Origin: an uncultured Rhodospirillales bacterium
Lineage (GTDB): Bacteria > Pseudomonadota > Alphaproteobacteria > Reyranellales > Reyranellaceae
Direction: 5' to 3'
Length of the DNA stretch: 34,181 bases
Assembly: GCA_945957125.1 (NCBI GenBank)
Contig: CAMFJT010000032.1
Coordinates: 1 to 34,181, forward strand
Numbering within the stretch: the first letter of the stretch is position 1; every line of letters starts with the position of its first letter. The notes under the pieces are model-generated. The model had not been told where the DNA came from and did not search any database. It saw nothing but the letters and a program-made list of their open reading frames with translations. This document shows, in pieces, positions 17,944-27,233 of this stretch. A program made the position numbers and the translations under genes.

Positions 17944-18897
17944 TCAGTCCGCCTTGAAGCCGGAGGCGCGGATCACCGGGCCCCATTTTTCGTCGTCGGC
18001 GCGCAGGATCCGCGCCATGTCCGCGGGGCCGCGGCCGGTCACCTGCAGGCCGAGCGTCTCGAGCTTCTGGCGGACGTCGGGCTGGCGCACGGCCTCGATG
18101 GCGGCGGCGGCCTGCCGGTCGATGATCGCCTGGGGCGTGCCGGCCGGCGCGAACAGCCCGTACCAGGCCGACCCTTCGATGTCGTAGCCGCTCTCCTTGA
18201 AGGTCGGCACCTGCGGGAATTGCGCCAGCCGCGCGGCGCTCGACACCGCGAGCATGCGCCCCTTGCCGGACGCCGCCAGCGTGCCCCAGTCCGCGACCGC
18301 CAGCACCGCCGCCGGGATCTCGCCCGACATCATCGCCTGCATGACGCTCGCCGTTCCCTTGTAAGGCACGTGGGTGAGCTGCAGGCCGGCCGTCTTCGCG
18401 AACATCAGGCCGAAGAAATGCGGCAGGCTGCCGGCGGCGGCCGACGCGAAGTTGGCATAGGCGCCGCCCTTGCGGACCAGGGCGGCATAGTCGGCGAGGG
18501 TCTTCGCGGGCACGTCCGCACCGACCCCAAGCGCGAGGTCGAACGTGGCCATCTCGGCGACCGGCGCGAAGTCCTTGAACGGGTCGTAGTCGAGCTTGCC
18601 GTAGGAATGCGGGAACGCGACCATGTTGGCCAGCGGCGTCATCAGCAGGGTGTTGCCGTCGGGCGGTGCCGCCTTGACGTTCAGGCAGGCGACGATACCG
18701 GCGGCACCCGTCTTGTTCTCGACCACGACCGGGCGGCCCAGCGCGACGCGCATCCTGTCCGCGACCAGCCTGGTCAGCGTGTCGCTGCTGGCGCCGGGCG
18801 GGTAGCCTAGGACGACGCGCAGCGGCGTCTCCTCGGCCCTGGCGCCGCCGGCCAGCGCGAGCGCGCCGGCGAGCGTTGCGCGACGGTTCAACCGCAT
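17944..18897 (-). CDS. Bug-family substrate-binding protein, second copy
   Basis: This 317-aa receptor starts with MRLNRRATLAGALALAGGARA, a short leader with Arg-Arg, and continues ETPLRVVLGYPPGASSDTL, the Bug ligand-binding start. Family blocks YDPFKDFAPVAEM and FPQVPTFKESGYD are present. The ATG at 18897 has GGAGGAAGGAACG directly upstream, and this decides against a longer frame reaching 19017 across the divergent promoter region. It is about as similar to its neighbour as two Bug paralogues usually are, so the pair is likely an old duplication or two independent receptors. It diverges from the selenoprotein gene by 106 bp. Confidence 0.92.
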   Translation of the reverse strand: MRLNRRATLAGALALAGGARAEETPLRVVLGYPPGASSDTLTRLVADRMRVALGRPVVVENKTGAAGIVACLNVKAAPPDGNTLLMTPLANMVAFPHSYGKLDYDPFKDFAPVAEMATFDLALGVGADVPAKTLADYAALVRKGGAYANFASAAAGSLPHFFGLMFAKTAGLQLTHVPYKGTASVMQAMMSGEIPAAVLAVADWGTLAASGKGRMLAVSSAARLAQFPQVPTFKESGYDIEGSAWYGLFAPAGTPQAIIDRQAAAAIEAVRQPDVRQKLETLGLQVTGRGPADMARILRADDEKWGPVIRASGFKAD

Positions 18898-18944
18898 CGT
18901 TCCTTCCTCCCGAAGCCCCTTTTTCGGCAAGCTAAGGTCTGCCC

Positions 18945-18971
18945 GCGAAATTGTCATCCGATGCGAAATTG
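18945..18971. promoter_or_regulatory. Direct repeat, candidate operator in a divergent promoter region
   Basis: GCGAAATTG occurs at 18945-18953 and again at 18963-18971, 18 bp apart, in the 106-bp gap between the Bug genes and the GrdB-like gene. TTGTCA and TTGACT at the ends of the two copies resemble -35 boxes for the rightward gene, although no good -10 was found. It could be a binding site shared by both divergent units. Confidence 0.35.
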
Positions 18972-19003
18972 ACTTCGCGCGCCGCCGGTCGCAGGTTCCG
19001 GGC

Positions 19004-19930
19004 ATGACCGACACCACCGATTTCGCGCCGGAGTTCGATGCTCCGATCGACTACATGCGGCGCACGCGGGAATATTACCTCAAGCTGGGATACGACAATC
19101 CCTATCGGTGGGCGCATTACGTCGACGCGCCCTTCACGCCGCTGAAGAAGCCGCTGAAGGACAGCACGCTGGCACTGATCAGCACGGCGGCGCCCTACCA
19201 GCCCGACAAGGGCGATCAGGGGCCGGGCGCGCTCTACAACGCGGGCGCCAAGTTCTACACGGTCTATTCCGGCGACACGGACGTCGATCACGACACCCGC
19301 ATCAGCCATATCGGCTACGACCGCAAGCATACGACGGCCAAGGATTCCAACACCTGGTTCCCGCTGCCGCTGATGCGCACGTTCGCGGCGCAAGGCCGCT
19401 TCAAGCTGGCGAAGCGCTTCCACGGCGCGCCGACCAACCGCAGCCAGAGGGTCACCCTGGAGACCGACGCGCCGGAGATCCTGGCGCGCTGCCGGCAGGA
19501 CCAGGTCGACGCCGCGCTGCTCGTCCCGACTTGACCCGTCTGCCACCAGACCGTGAGTCTGGTCGCCCGATATCTCGAACGGAACGGCATCCCGACGATC
19601 GTCATGGGAGCTGCCAAGGACATCGTCGAATGGGCCGGCGTGCCGCGCTTCCTGTTCAGCGACTTCCCGCTCGGCAATTCTTGCGGCAAGCCGCACGAGC
19701 CGGACACGCAGGGCTTCACGCTCGACCTGGCGCTGAAGGTGCTGGAGAGTTCGGTGGGGCCGCGCACGACGGTGCAGTCGCCGCTGCGCTGGAACGACGA
19801 CGGCGACTGGAAGAACGACTACAACAACGTCGATCGCATGCCGCCCGAGGAAGTCGCCCGGCGTCGCGCCGAGAACGACAAGATCAAGCAGACCGCGCTG
19901 GCCCAGCGCCAGAAGGCGGGCGTCGCCTGA
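19004..19930 (+). CDS. GrdB-like selenoprotein B family oxidoreductase, with selenocysteine at an in-frame TGA
   Basis: Read with TGA at 19532-19534 as selenocysteine, this is a 308-aa protein of the glycine/sarcosine/betaine reductase selenoprotein B family. Residue 177 falls in LLVPT-U-PVCHQTVSLVAR, a UxxC redox pair with Cys180, where the GrdB family carries its Sec. The second part reads ARYLERNGIPTIVMG, then FLFSDFPLGNSCGKPHEP, which matches the C-terminal half of GrdB-like proteins including the PLGN turn. The frame is unbroken apart from the TGA, and a SECIS-like hairpin follows it. It sits just upstream of a CoA-transferase and diverges from two Bug receptors, so reductive handling of a small carboxylate or amine is possible. 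Without selenium decoding the gene would give a 176-aa fragment plus a weakly supported 125-aa piece from GTG 19553. A point nonsense mutation is the main alternative. Confidence 0.8.
19545..19563 (+). promoter_or_regulatory. Bacterial SECIS-like hairpin
   Basis: A perfect 7-bp stem, ACCAGAC pairing with GTCTGGT, closes a 5-nt loop CGTGA. The loop starts 17 nt after the TGA and has a G in its second position, both within the usual range for SelB-binding elements, which lie inside the coding region just after UGA. Two further pairs can form below one C-C mismatch. The stem was found by eye, not by a folding program. Confidence 0.6.
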
Positions 19931-19955
19931 GGCCGTTGGAAAGATTAAGTGTGAG

Positions 19956-21149
19956 ATGAGCAAACCCTTCGCCGGCGTGAAGATCCTCGACTTCACGCGT
20001 GTCCTCGCAGGTCCCTACGCCTCCTACCAGCTCGCGCTGCTGGGAGCCGACGTGATCAAGGTCGAATCGCGCGAGGGCGACGACATGCGCTACGGCAACC
20101 GCGCCGATGCGTGGGAGAAGCGCGGGCTGGCCGCGCCGTGGGTCGCGGTCAATGCCGGCAAGCGCTCGATCATCATGGACCTCAAGCAGCCCAGGGCGAT
20201 CGAGGTCATCAAGCGCATGGTGCCCAAGGTCGACGTGGTGATGGAGAACTTCCGCCCCGGCGTGATGGACAAGCTCGGCATCGGCTACGACACGCTGAAG
20301 GCGATCAACCCGCGCCTGATCTACGCCGCGGTCTCCGGCTTCGGCCAGGTCGGCCCCGACAAGGCGACGGCGGCGTTCGATGGCATGATCCAGGCGATGT
20401 CGGGGCTGATGTCGATCACCGGCTTCCCGTCCAACGGGCCGACCCGCGTGGGCTTCGCCGGCGCCGACGTGATGAGCGGTTTCACCGGCGCCTTCGGCGT
20501 CGCCTCCGCGCTCTACCAGCGCACCCACACCGGCAAGGGCCAGCTCGTCGACGTGTCGATGATCGACGCCGTGACCGGCTTCCTCGCCCAGCAGTTCACC
20601 GAGCACATGATGACCGGCCGGGTGCACGAGCAGGCGCAGAACCTCTCTGTCACGCGCAAGCCGACCGGCGACCTGTTCAAGACCAAGGACGGCTGGATGG
20701 TGCTGGCGGTGATGACCGAGCCGCAGTTCCACCGCCTGATGAAGCAGCTCGGCCGCGAGGACGCCTCCGCCGATCCGCAGTTCAAGGACTGGCCGACCCG
20801 CATCGCCAACAACAAGGCGCTGCACGACATCGTCGAGGCGGCGATGAAGCAGCGCACGTCGGCCGAATGGGCCGAGATCTTCGCGAAGAACGACATCCCG
20901 GCCGGCCGCGTGCTGACCATCCCGGAGACGGTCAAGCTCGATCACTACGGCCATCGCACCATCATGCAGACGGTCGAGACCGAGCACGGTCCGATCAAGG
21001 TCGTCGGCTCCGGCTTCCGCCTCGAGCACGACGGCGGCTCGATCGAACGCCCGCCGGCGAAGCTCGGCGAGCATACCGACGAGGTGCTGGGCGAGGCGGG
21101 CTACTCGGCGGCGGAGATCGCGGAGATGCGGGCGGCGAAGGTCGTCTGA
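19956..21149 (+). CDS. CaiB/BaiF family (class III) CoA-transferase
   Basis: This 397-aa enzyme moves CoA between carboxylic acids. The family start KPFAGVKILDFTRVLAGPYASYQLALLGADVIKVE is intact, followed by VMENFRPGVMDKLGIGYD, SGFGQVGPD, the FDGMIQAMSGLMSITG block and VDVSMIDAVTGFLA. The length is typical for one subunit of the interlocked dimer. The ATG at 19956 has GGAAAG about 13 bp before it. It starts 25 bp after the selenoprotein gene and is probably co-transcribed with it, so the acid acted on by the two enzymes may be the same or related. Substrate pair unknown. Confidence 0.94.
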   Translation: MSKPFAGVKILDFTRVLAGPYASYQLALLGADVIKVESREGDDMRYGNRADAWEKRGLAAPWVAVNAGKRSIIMDLKQPRAIEVIKRMVPKVDVVMENFRPGVMDKLGIGYDTLKAINPRLIYAAVSGFGQVGPDKATAAFDGMIQAMSGLMSITGFPSNGPTRVGFAGADVMSGFTGAFGVASALYQRTHTGKGQLVDVSMIDAVTGFLAQQFTEHMMTGRVHEQAQNLSVTRKPTGDLFKTKDGWMVLAVMTEPQFHRLMKQLGREDASADPQFKDWPTRIANNKALHDIVEAAMKQRTSAEWAEIFAKNDIPAGRVLTIPETVKLDHYGHRTIMQTVETEHGPIKVVGSGFRLEHDGGSIERPPAKLGEHTDEVLGEAGYSAAEIAEMRAAKVV

Positions 21150-21168
21150 TCGGCCCTTTATCGGCTGC

Positions 21169-21567
21169 CTATCCCAGGAGCCGGGCTGCCTGGCCCTGAG
21201 CCGTCAGCAGCCTCACCGCCTTCTTGTCGAATGAAACGAAGGTTTCGCCACCCAGCCAGCGGCCGTCATGGGCGATGACGCCATCGGCGAAATCCCCGCC
21301 GGCTTCGAGCATTCGCAGGCCCGCTTCGACCGCCGGGCGGTGGACCGCGATGTTGCGGATGTCGAGCACGGCGCGGATCGCAGCGGCGATGTCGGAGCGC
21401 GCAACGCCATAGCTTCGCTCGAGAACCCAGGCGAACTCGCAAAGCGACTGCAGGCTGACCGCCGCGAGCTCGGCCCTTTCAAGGGCCTCGATTGCCACGG
21501 GCGTCTGGCCCGGATCGTCCCCGACCATCGCGCGCAGCAGCACGTTGGTATCGACGGTGATCTTCAT
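21169..21567 (-). CDS. vapC: VapC-type PIN-domain toxin
   Basis: This 132-aa PIN ribonuclease has the acidic active-site set: Asp6 in VDTNVLL, Glu44 in SLCEFAWVLE, Asp92 and Asp95 in GDFADGVIA, and Asp114 in SFDKKAV. VapC proteins cut specific RNAs such as initiator tRNA or rRNA and are neutralised by the adjacent antitoxin. The ATG at 21567 overlaps the antitoxin stop as ATGA. The gene ends 19 bp from the converging CoA-transferase. All catalytic acids are present, so it is probably active. Target RNA is not predictable. Confidence 0.92.
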   Translation of the reverse strand: MKITVDTNVLLRAMVGDDPGQTPVAIEALERAELAAVSLQSLCEFAWVLERSYGVARSDIAAAIRAVLDIRNIAVHRPAVEAGLRMLEAGGDFADGVIAHDGRWLGGETFVSFDKKAVRLLTAQGQAARLLG

Positions 21568-21833
21568 GACCGTCGCCGGAGACCGGCAGCGGCGCCGGCT
21601 TCGGCGACGGCGTCGTTGATCTCTTCGATGGATAGCCGTGCGCCGTTGGTCTTGCCCTTGAGCGCGCCTTGCAGGGTGCGCCAGGACCCCTGCGGCCGTT
21701 CGGCCTTCAATTCCGCCCGTCCGTCCGGCAACAGATCCAAATGAATCTTGTCGCCCGGCTGAATGCCCAGGTGCTTCAAGACCTCCTTCTTGAAGGTGAC
21801 TTGGCCTCGGGCCGTGACTGTCAGGGTGGTCAT
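21564..21833 (-). CDS. vapB: AbrB-family antitoxin (VapB type)
   Basis: This 89-aa protein starts with an AbrB/MazE swapped-hairpin DNA-binding domain, VTARGQVTFKKEVLKHLGIQ followed by PGDKIHLDLLPDGRAELKA, in the first 48 residues. The C-terminal tail, including SIEEINDAVAEAGAAAG, is the part expected to wrap the toxin. A GGAGGATGTTCC ribosome site precedes the ATG. It is upstream of and overlapping vapC, the usual order for VapBC. The complex normally represses its own promoter. Confidence 0.9.
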   Translation of the reverse strand: MTTLTVTARGQVTFKKEVLKHLGIQPGDKIHLDLLPDGRAELKAERPQGSWRTLQGALKGKTNGARLSIEEINDAVAEAGAAAGLRRRS

Positions 21834-21859
21834 GGAACATCCTCCGACGGTGCATCTGT

Positions 21860-23930
<2,071 letters not shown>

Positions 23931-23955
23931 CGGTCCGCCGCAGGCCGCACGGCGA

Positions 23956-23980
23956 GCGAAGGCGGTCACCGAACCTTCGC
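23956..23980 (+). terminator. Hairpin after thiC, possible terminator
   Basis: GCGAAGG and CCTTCGC pair with a nested CGGT-ACCG inside them, 26 bp after the thiC stop. No T-run follows, so it may be only a transcript-stabilising hairpin. Confidence 0.4.
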
Positions 23981-24013
23981 CCGGCCGAAACGCCGTCTCA
24001 GCATTGAAGGCCG

Positions 24014-24037
24014 ATACTCTCCCGGACGGGGGAGTAT
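24014..24037 (+). promoter_or_regulatory. Hairpin covering the porin ribosome site
   Basis: ATACTCTCCC (24014-24023) pairs with GGGGGAGTAT (24028-24037), 10 bp with one wobble, around a 4-nt loop. The GGGGGAG half is the only good ribosome-binding sequence for the porin, so the hairpin would hide it in the mRNA. Confidence 0.45.
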
Positions 24038-24041
24038 GGCC

Positions 24042-25703
24042 ATGCTTGCGAATGGTTCGTGTCGTGCATCCCTGATGGTGGGGGCGGCAGCCGTTGCGCT
24101 GGCGCTCGCCGCGCCGGCCGCGGCGCAGACAGCGCCCACGACCCAGGAGTTGCTCGACCAGATCAAGCTCCTGCAGAAGCGGATCGAGCAGCTCGAAGCG
24201 AGCCAGAAGCGGGCGGCGACGCGCCCCGCACCCGCGTCGCGAGCGGCCGCCGGCGCGCCGGCAAAGGCGGGTGCGGCGCCGGGCGCCGTGGTCCCGAGCG
24301 ACGCGCCGGCAGATGGCCCGCCCCCTTCGCCCCCCTCGCCTGCGCCGAGCGGTCCTCCGTCGGGTCTCGCCGGCAACCCAGAAAAGCCGAACGGCAGCTT
24401 CATGCTCGGCGCGGCGAAGCTGACGCTCGGCGGCTATGTCGACCTCACCGGCTATTATCGCAGCAGGAACGAGAACCGCGGAACCGGTACCGGCTACAGC
24501 AGCATTCCCTTCTATGGGCCGACGCCGCAGGGCAATTCCGGCGAGATCGGGCTCAGCGCGCAGCAGACGCGCCTGACGGGCAAGATCGAAGCGCCGGTCG
24601 GGGAGGCCTCGCAGCTCATGGCTTACGTGGAAATGGACTTCAACAACGGGGCGGGCGGCGCCAACTCTGTCCAGTCGAACAGCTATACGCCGCGTCTGCG
24701 CCAGGCGTTCGGGACTTACGAAGGCAGCTCCTGGTATCTCCTGGGCGGGCAGGCCTGGAGCTTGGCGACCCCGTTCAAGAAGGGGCTGGGCGCTCTCGGC
24801 ACGTGGCAGCCGCCGACCATCGATACCAACTACATGGTCGGCTACAGCTATGCCCGCGTTCCGATGGTGCGTGCGGTGAAGGCGTTCGACGGTCTGTCGT
24901 TCGGCAGCGTCGCGCTCGGCGTGGAAGCGAACACGCCGCAGACCGTGTTCGGCGGCACCGCGTCCTTGCCGGCCGGCCAGAGCGCGTTCACCCAGTACCC
25001 GGGCAACTCCGGGCTCAACCCGCAGGCGAGCTACAGCGTCAACGTCGCGCCGGACCTCATTGCCAAGGTCGCGCTCGACACCGGATTCGGCCACGTGGAT
25101 GCGTTCGGCGTCGCGCGCTGGTTCCGCAGCCAGGTCGCCTTCGGCAATCAATCCGTCAACTACGACACGTTCGGCGGCGGCTTCGGGGTCAGCGCCTTCA
25201 TTCCCGTCGGCAAGTGGGCCGATGTAATGGGCAATTTCATGTATGGCAGCGGCATCGGCCGCTACGGTGCCGGCGGCCTGCCCGACGTCACCTTCCAGCA
25301 GGACGGCAGCCTTGCGGCCCTGCCGCAGGGCATGGGCACGGTCGGCGTGGTGGGCCATGTCCTGCCGAAGGTGCTGGACCTCTATGGCTTCTATGGCTGG
25401 AACTGGATCGGCGCCAGCTACTTCCCGGGCGGCGGCTACGGCAATCCGACCTTCGACAACAGAGGCTGCTTCAATCCCAATGCCGCCAATTCGGGCGGCC
25501 AGGGCTGCGCGGGCAACAACCAGACGCTCGGCGAATGGACGGTCGGGTTGAACTGGACGATGCTGAGCGGCCGCTACGGCACGGTCCGCAGCGGCCTGCA
25601 ATACAGCAACGTCGCCCGCCAGGCCTACGGCGGGTTCGGCGGCGCGCCCGGTGCCGTCGAGAACCTGTTCATGGTCAACCTGCGCTACATTCCTTTCGAC
25701 TGA
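24042..25703 (+). CDS. Outer-membrane porin-like beta-barrel protein
   Basis: The roughly 553-aa protein has a signal peptide (a hydrophobic run ending APAAAAQ), then a short coiled coil (ELLDQIKLLQKRIEQLEASQ) as in porins that trimerise or touch peptidoglycan, then a Pro/Ala-rich linker to about residue 115. The remaining part alternates like an outer-membrane barrel: KLTLGGYVDLTGYYRSR, MAYVEMDFN, YSYARVPMV, and a final strand LFMVNLRYIPFD. Two cysteines lie in a loop near residues 485-497. I favour the ATG at 24042 because GGGGGAG is 7 nt upstream, against 1 nt for the ATG at 24036. It is probably a channel for an unknown solute. It has its own transcription unit. Confidence 0.8.
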   Translation: MLANGSCRASLMVGAAAVALALAAPAAAQTAPTTQELLDQIKLLQKRIEQLEASQKRAATRPAPASRAAAGAPAKAGAAPGAVVPSDAPADGPPPSPPSPAPSGPPSGLAGNPEKPNGSFMLGAAKLTLGGYVDLTGYYRSRNENRGTGTGYSSIPFYGPTPQGNSGEIGLSAQQTRLTGKIEAPVGEASQLMAYVEMDFNNGAGGANSVQSNSYTPRLRQAFGTYEGSSWYLLGGQAWSLATPFKKGLGALGTWQPPTIDTNYMVGYSYARVPMVRAVKAFDGLSFGSVALGVEANTPQTVFGGTASLPAGQSAFTQYPGNSGLNPQASYSVNVAPDLIAKVALDTGFGHVDAFGVARWFRSQVAFGNQSVNYDTFGGGFGVSAFIPVGKWADVMGNFMYGSGIGRYGAGGLPDVTFQQDGSLAALPQGMGTVGVVGHVLPKVLDLYGFYGWNWIGASYFPGGGYGNPTFDNRGCFNPNAANSGGQGCAGNNQTLGEWTVGLNWTMLSGRYGTVRSGLQYSNVARQAYGGFGGAPGAVENLFMVNLRYIPFD

Positions 25704-25787
25704 CGCGCCACGTCGTTATTTTCGCCATTTTTCGACGGTTGACTGCGGCTACTTCCCTGCAGCTCGCCTTGCGCCCGTTCGATCGTC

Positions 25788-25830
25788 GGGGGAGACTCCG
25801 GGCGCTCACTCCGTATGATGGGGGGAGACT
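25788..25830 (+). promoter_or_regulatory. Direct repeat before the efflux operon
   Basis: GGGGGAGACT occurs at 25788-25797 and 25821-25830, a 33-bp period equal to about three DNA turns, within the 148-bp gap before the adaptor gene. TATGAT at 25814-25819 between them looks like a -10 box, but no good -35 was found. A regulator binding both copies is possible. Confidence 0.3.
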
Positions 25831-25851
25831 GTTTTGGGGGCGCACGGATAG

Positions 25852-27219
25852 ATGTCACGGCTGAGAACCCTACTAGGGATTGGGTTGGGGCTCGCTGTGG
25901 TCGCGGGCGCCGGTTGGTACATCACCACCCACATGACCGCGACCCAATCCACTGCCGCCCGCGGTCCGGGCCGATTCGGGCAGGGAATTGCAACGCCGGT
26001 CGGCATCGCGACTGCCGCCAAAGGCAACATCCCGATCGTCATCAAGGCGCTGGGAACGGTGACGCCGCTGGCCACCGTTACGGTCAAGACGCAGATCACC
26101 GGCCAGCTGGTCGAGGTCCACTTCACCGAAGGCCAGTCGGTCAAGAAAGGTGACCTGCTCGCCGTGGTCGATCCGCGTCCCTACGAGGTCGCGCTCCAGA
26201 ATGCCCAAGGCACGCTGGCCAAGGACGAGGCCCTGCTCAAGAACGCGCAGATCGACCTGCAGCGCTACACGACGCTGGTCAAGCAGGACTCGATCGCCCG
26301 CCAGCAGCTCGATACCCAGGCCGCCCTGGTGCGCCAGTACGAGGCCCAGCTCATCACCGACCACGCCATCGTCGACAGCGCCAAGCTCAACCTCACCTAC
26401 ACCCGGATCGTGGCGCCGGTGACGGGCCGCATCGGCCTGCGCCTCGTCGACCAGGGCAACTACGTCACCATGGGCGATGCGACGGGCATCTGCGTCATCA
26501 CCCAGATGCAGCCGATCTCGGTGATGTTCACCGTCCCCGAGGATTCGCTGCCGACGGTGCGCAAGCGCCTGCGCGACGGCGCCACCCTGCCGGTGACGGC
26601 GCTCGACCGGGCGCAGAAGAACCAGCTCGGCCAGGGCAAGCTCTCGACCATCGACAACCAGGTCGACACGACCACCGGCACGGTGAAGATGCGCGCCGTC
26701 TTCGACAACGACGACGAGGCGCTGTTCCCCAACCAGTTCGTCAATGTCCGCCTGCTGGCGGACACGGTGAAGGACGCCACCGTGGTGCCGGTCGCCGCCA
26801 TCCAGCGCGGCCAGCCGGGCACGTTCGTCTATCTGGTGAAGGCCGACGACACGGTCGCCATCCGCGTGGTCGCGACCGGCGCCACCGACGGCGAGAAGAT
26901 CGCGGTCGTCAAAGGCCTCGAGGTCGGCGACGAGGTGGTGATCGACGGCGTCGACCGGCTGCGCGACGGCGCGAAGATCCGCCGGCCCGGCAGCGGCGGC
27001 GGACGCGGCGCGCCCGGTACCGCCGGTCCGCCTGTGGCCGCCGCGCCGCCGGACGGCCAGCCGGCCGCAGCACCGGGAACTGCTCCCGGGACTGCCCCGG
27101 CGGAACGGCCGCGTCGCGCCAACGGCGAACGTCAGGGCAACGGAGGCGAACGCCAGGGCGCCAACGGCGAGCGCCGCGCCGGCGCCGGCGGCGGTCGACC
27201 CGCTCAGACCGAACAGTAG
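25852..27219 (+). CDS. mdtA: RND efflux periplasmic adaptor (membrane fusion protein)
   Basis: This 455-aa adaptor links the RND pump to the outer-membrane channel. The N-terminal anchor [21 protein letters not shown] is followed by the lipoyl half-motif [20 protein letters not shown] with [21 protein letters not shown], a helical hairpin (about 100-175), then [24 protein letters not shown] and the beta-barrel region with [17 protein letters not shown]. The last 75 residues are a Gly/Ala/Pro/Arg-rich tail without homology I recognise. Similar to MdtA in the MdtABC system; symbol is a family-level call. The start at 25852 has only a weak ribosome site. RND pump 1 follows 14 bp later. Confidence 0.92.
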   Translation: MSRLRTLLGIGLGLAVVAGAGWYITTHMTATQSTAARGPGRFGQGIATPVGIATAAKGNIPIVIKALGTVTPLATVTVKTQITGQLVEVHFTEGQSVKKGDLLAVVDPRPYEVALQNAQGTLAKDEALLKNAQIDLQRYTTLVKQDSIARQQLDTQAALVRQYEAQLITDHAIVDSAKLNLTYTRIVAPVTGRIGLRLVDQGNYVTMGDATGICVITQMQPISVMFTVPEDSLPTVRKRLRDGATLPVTALDRAQKNQLGQGKLSTIDNQVDTTTGTVKMRAVFDNDDEALFPNQFVNVRLLADTVKDATVVPVAAIQRGQPGTFVYLVKADDTVAIRVVATGATDGEKIAVVKGLEVGDEVVIDGVDRLRDGAKIRRPGSGGGRGAPGTAGPPVAAAPPDGQPAAAPGTAPGTAPAERPRRANGERQGNGGERQGANGERRAGAGGGRPAQTEQ

Positions 27220-27233
27220 CTCCGGCCGCCGAC

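Noticed and set aside
19553..19930. Separate gene starting at GTG after the TGA
   Set aside because: It is in frame with the upstream gene, has no ribosome site and would start in the middle of the family's redox motif, so one selenoprotein explains both parts better.
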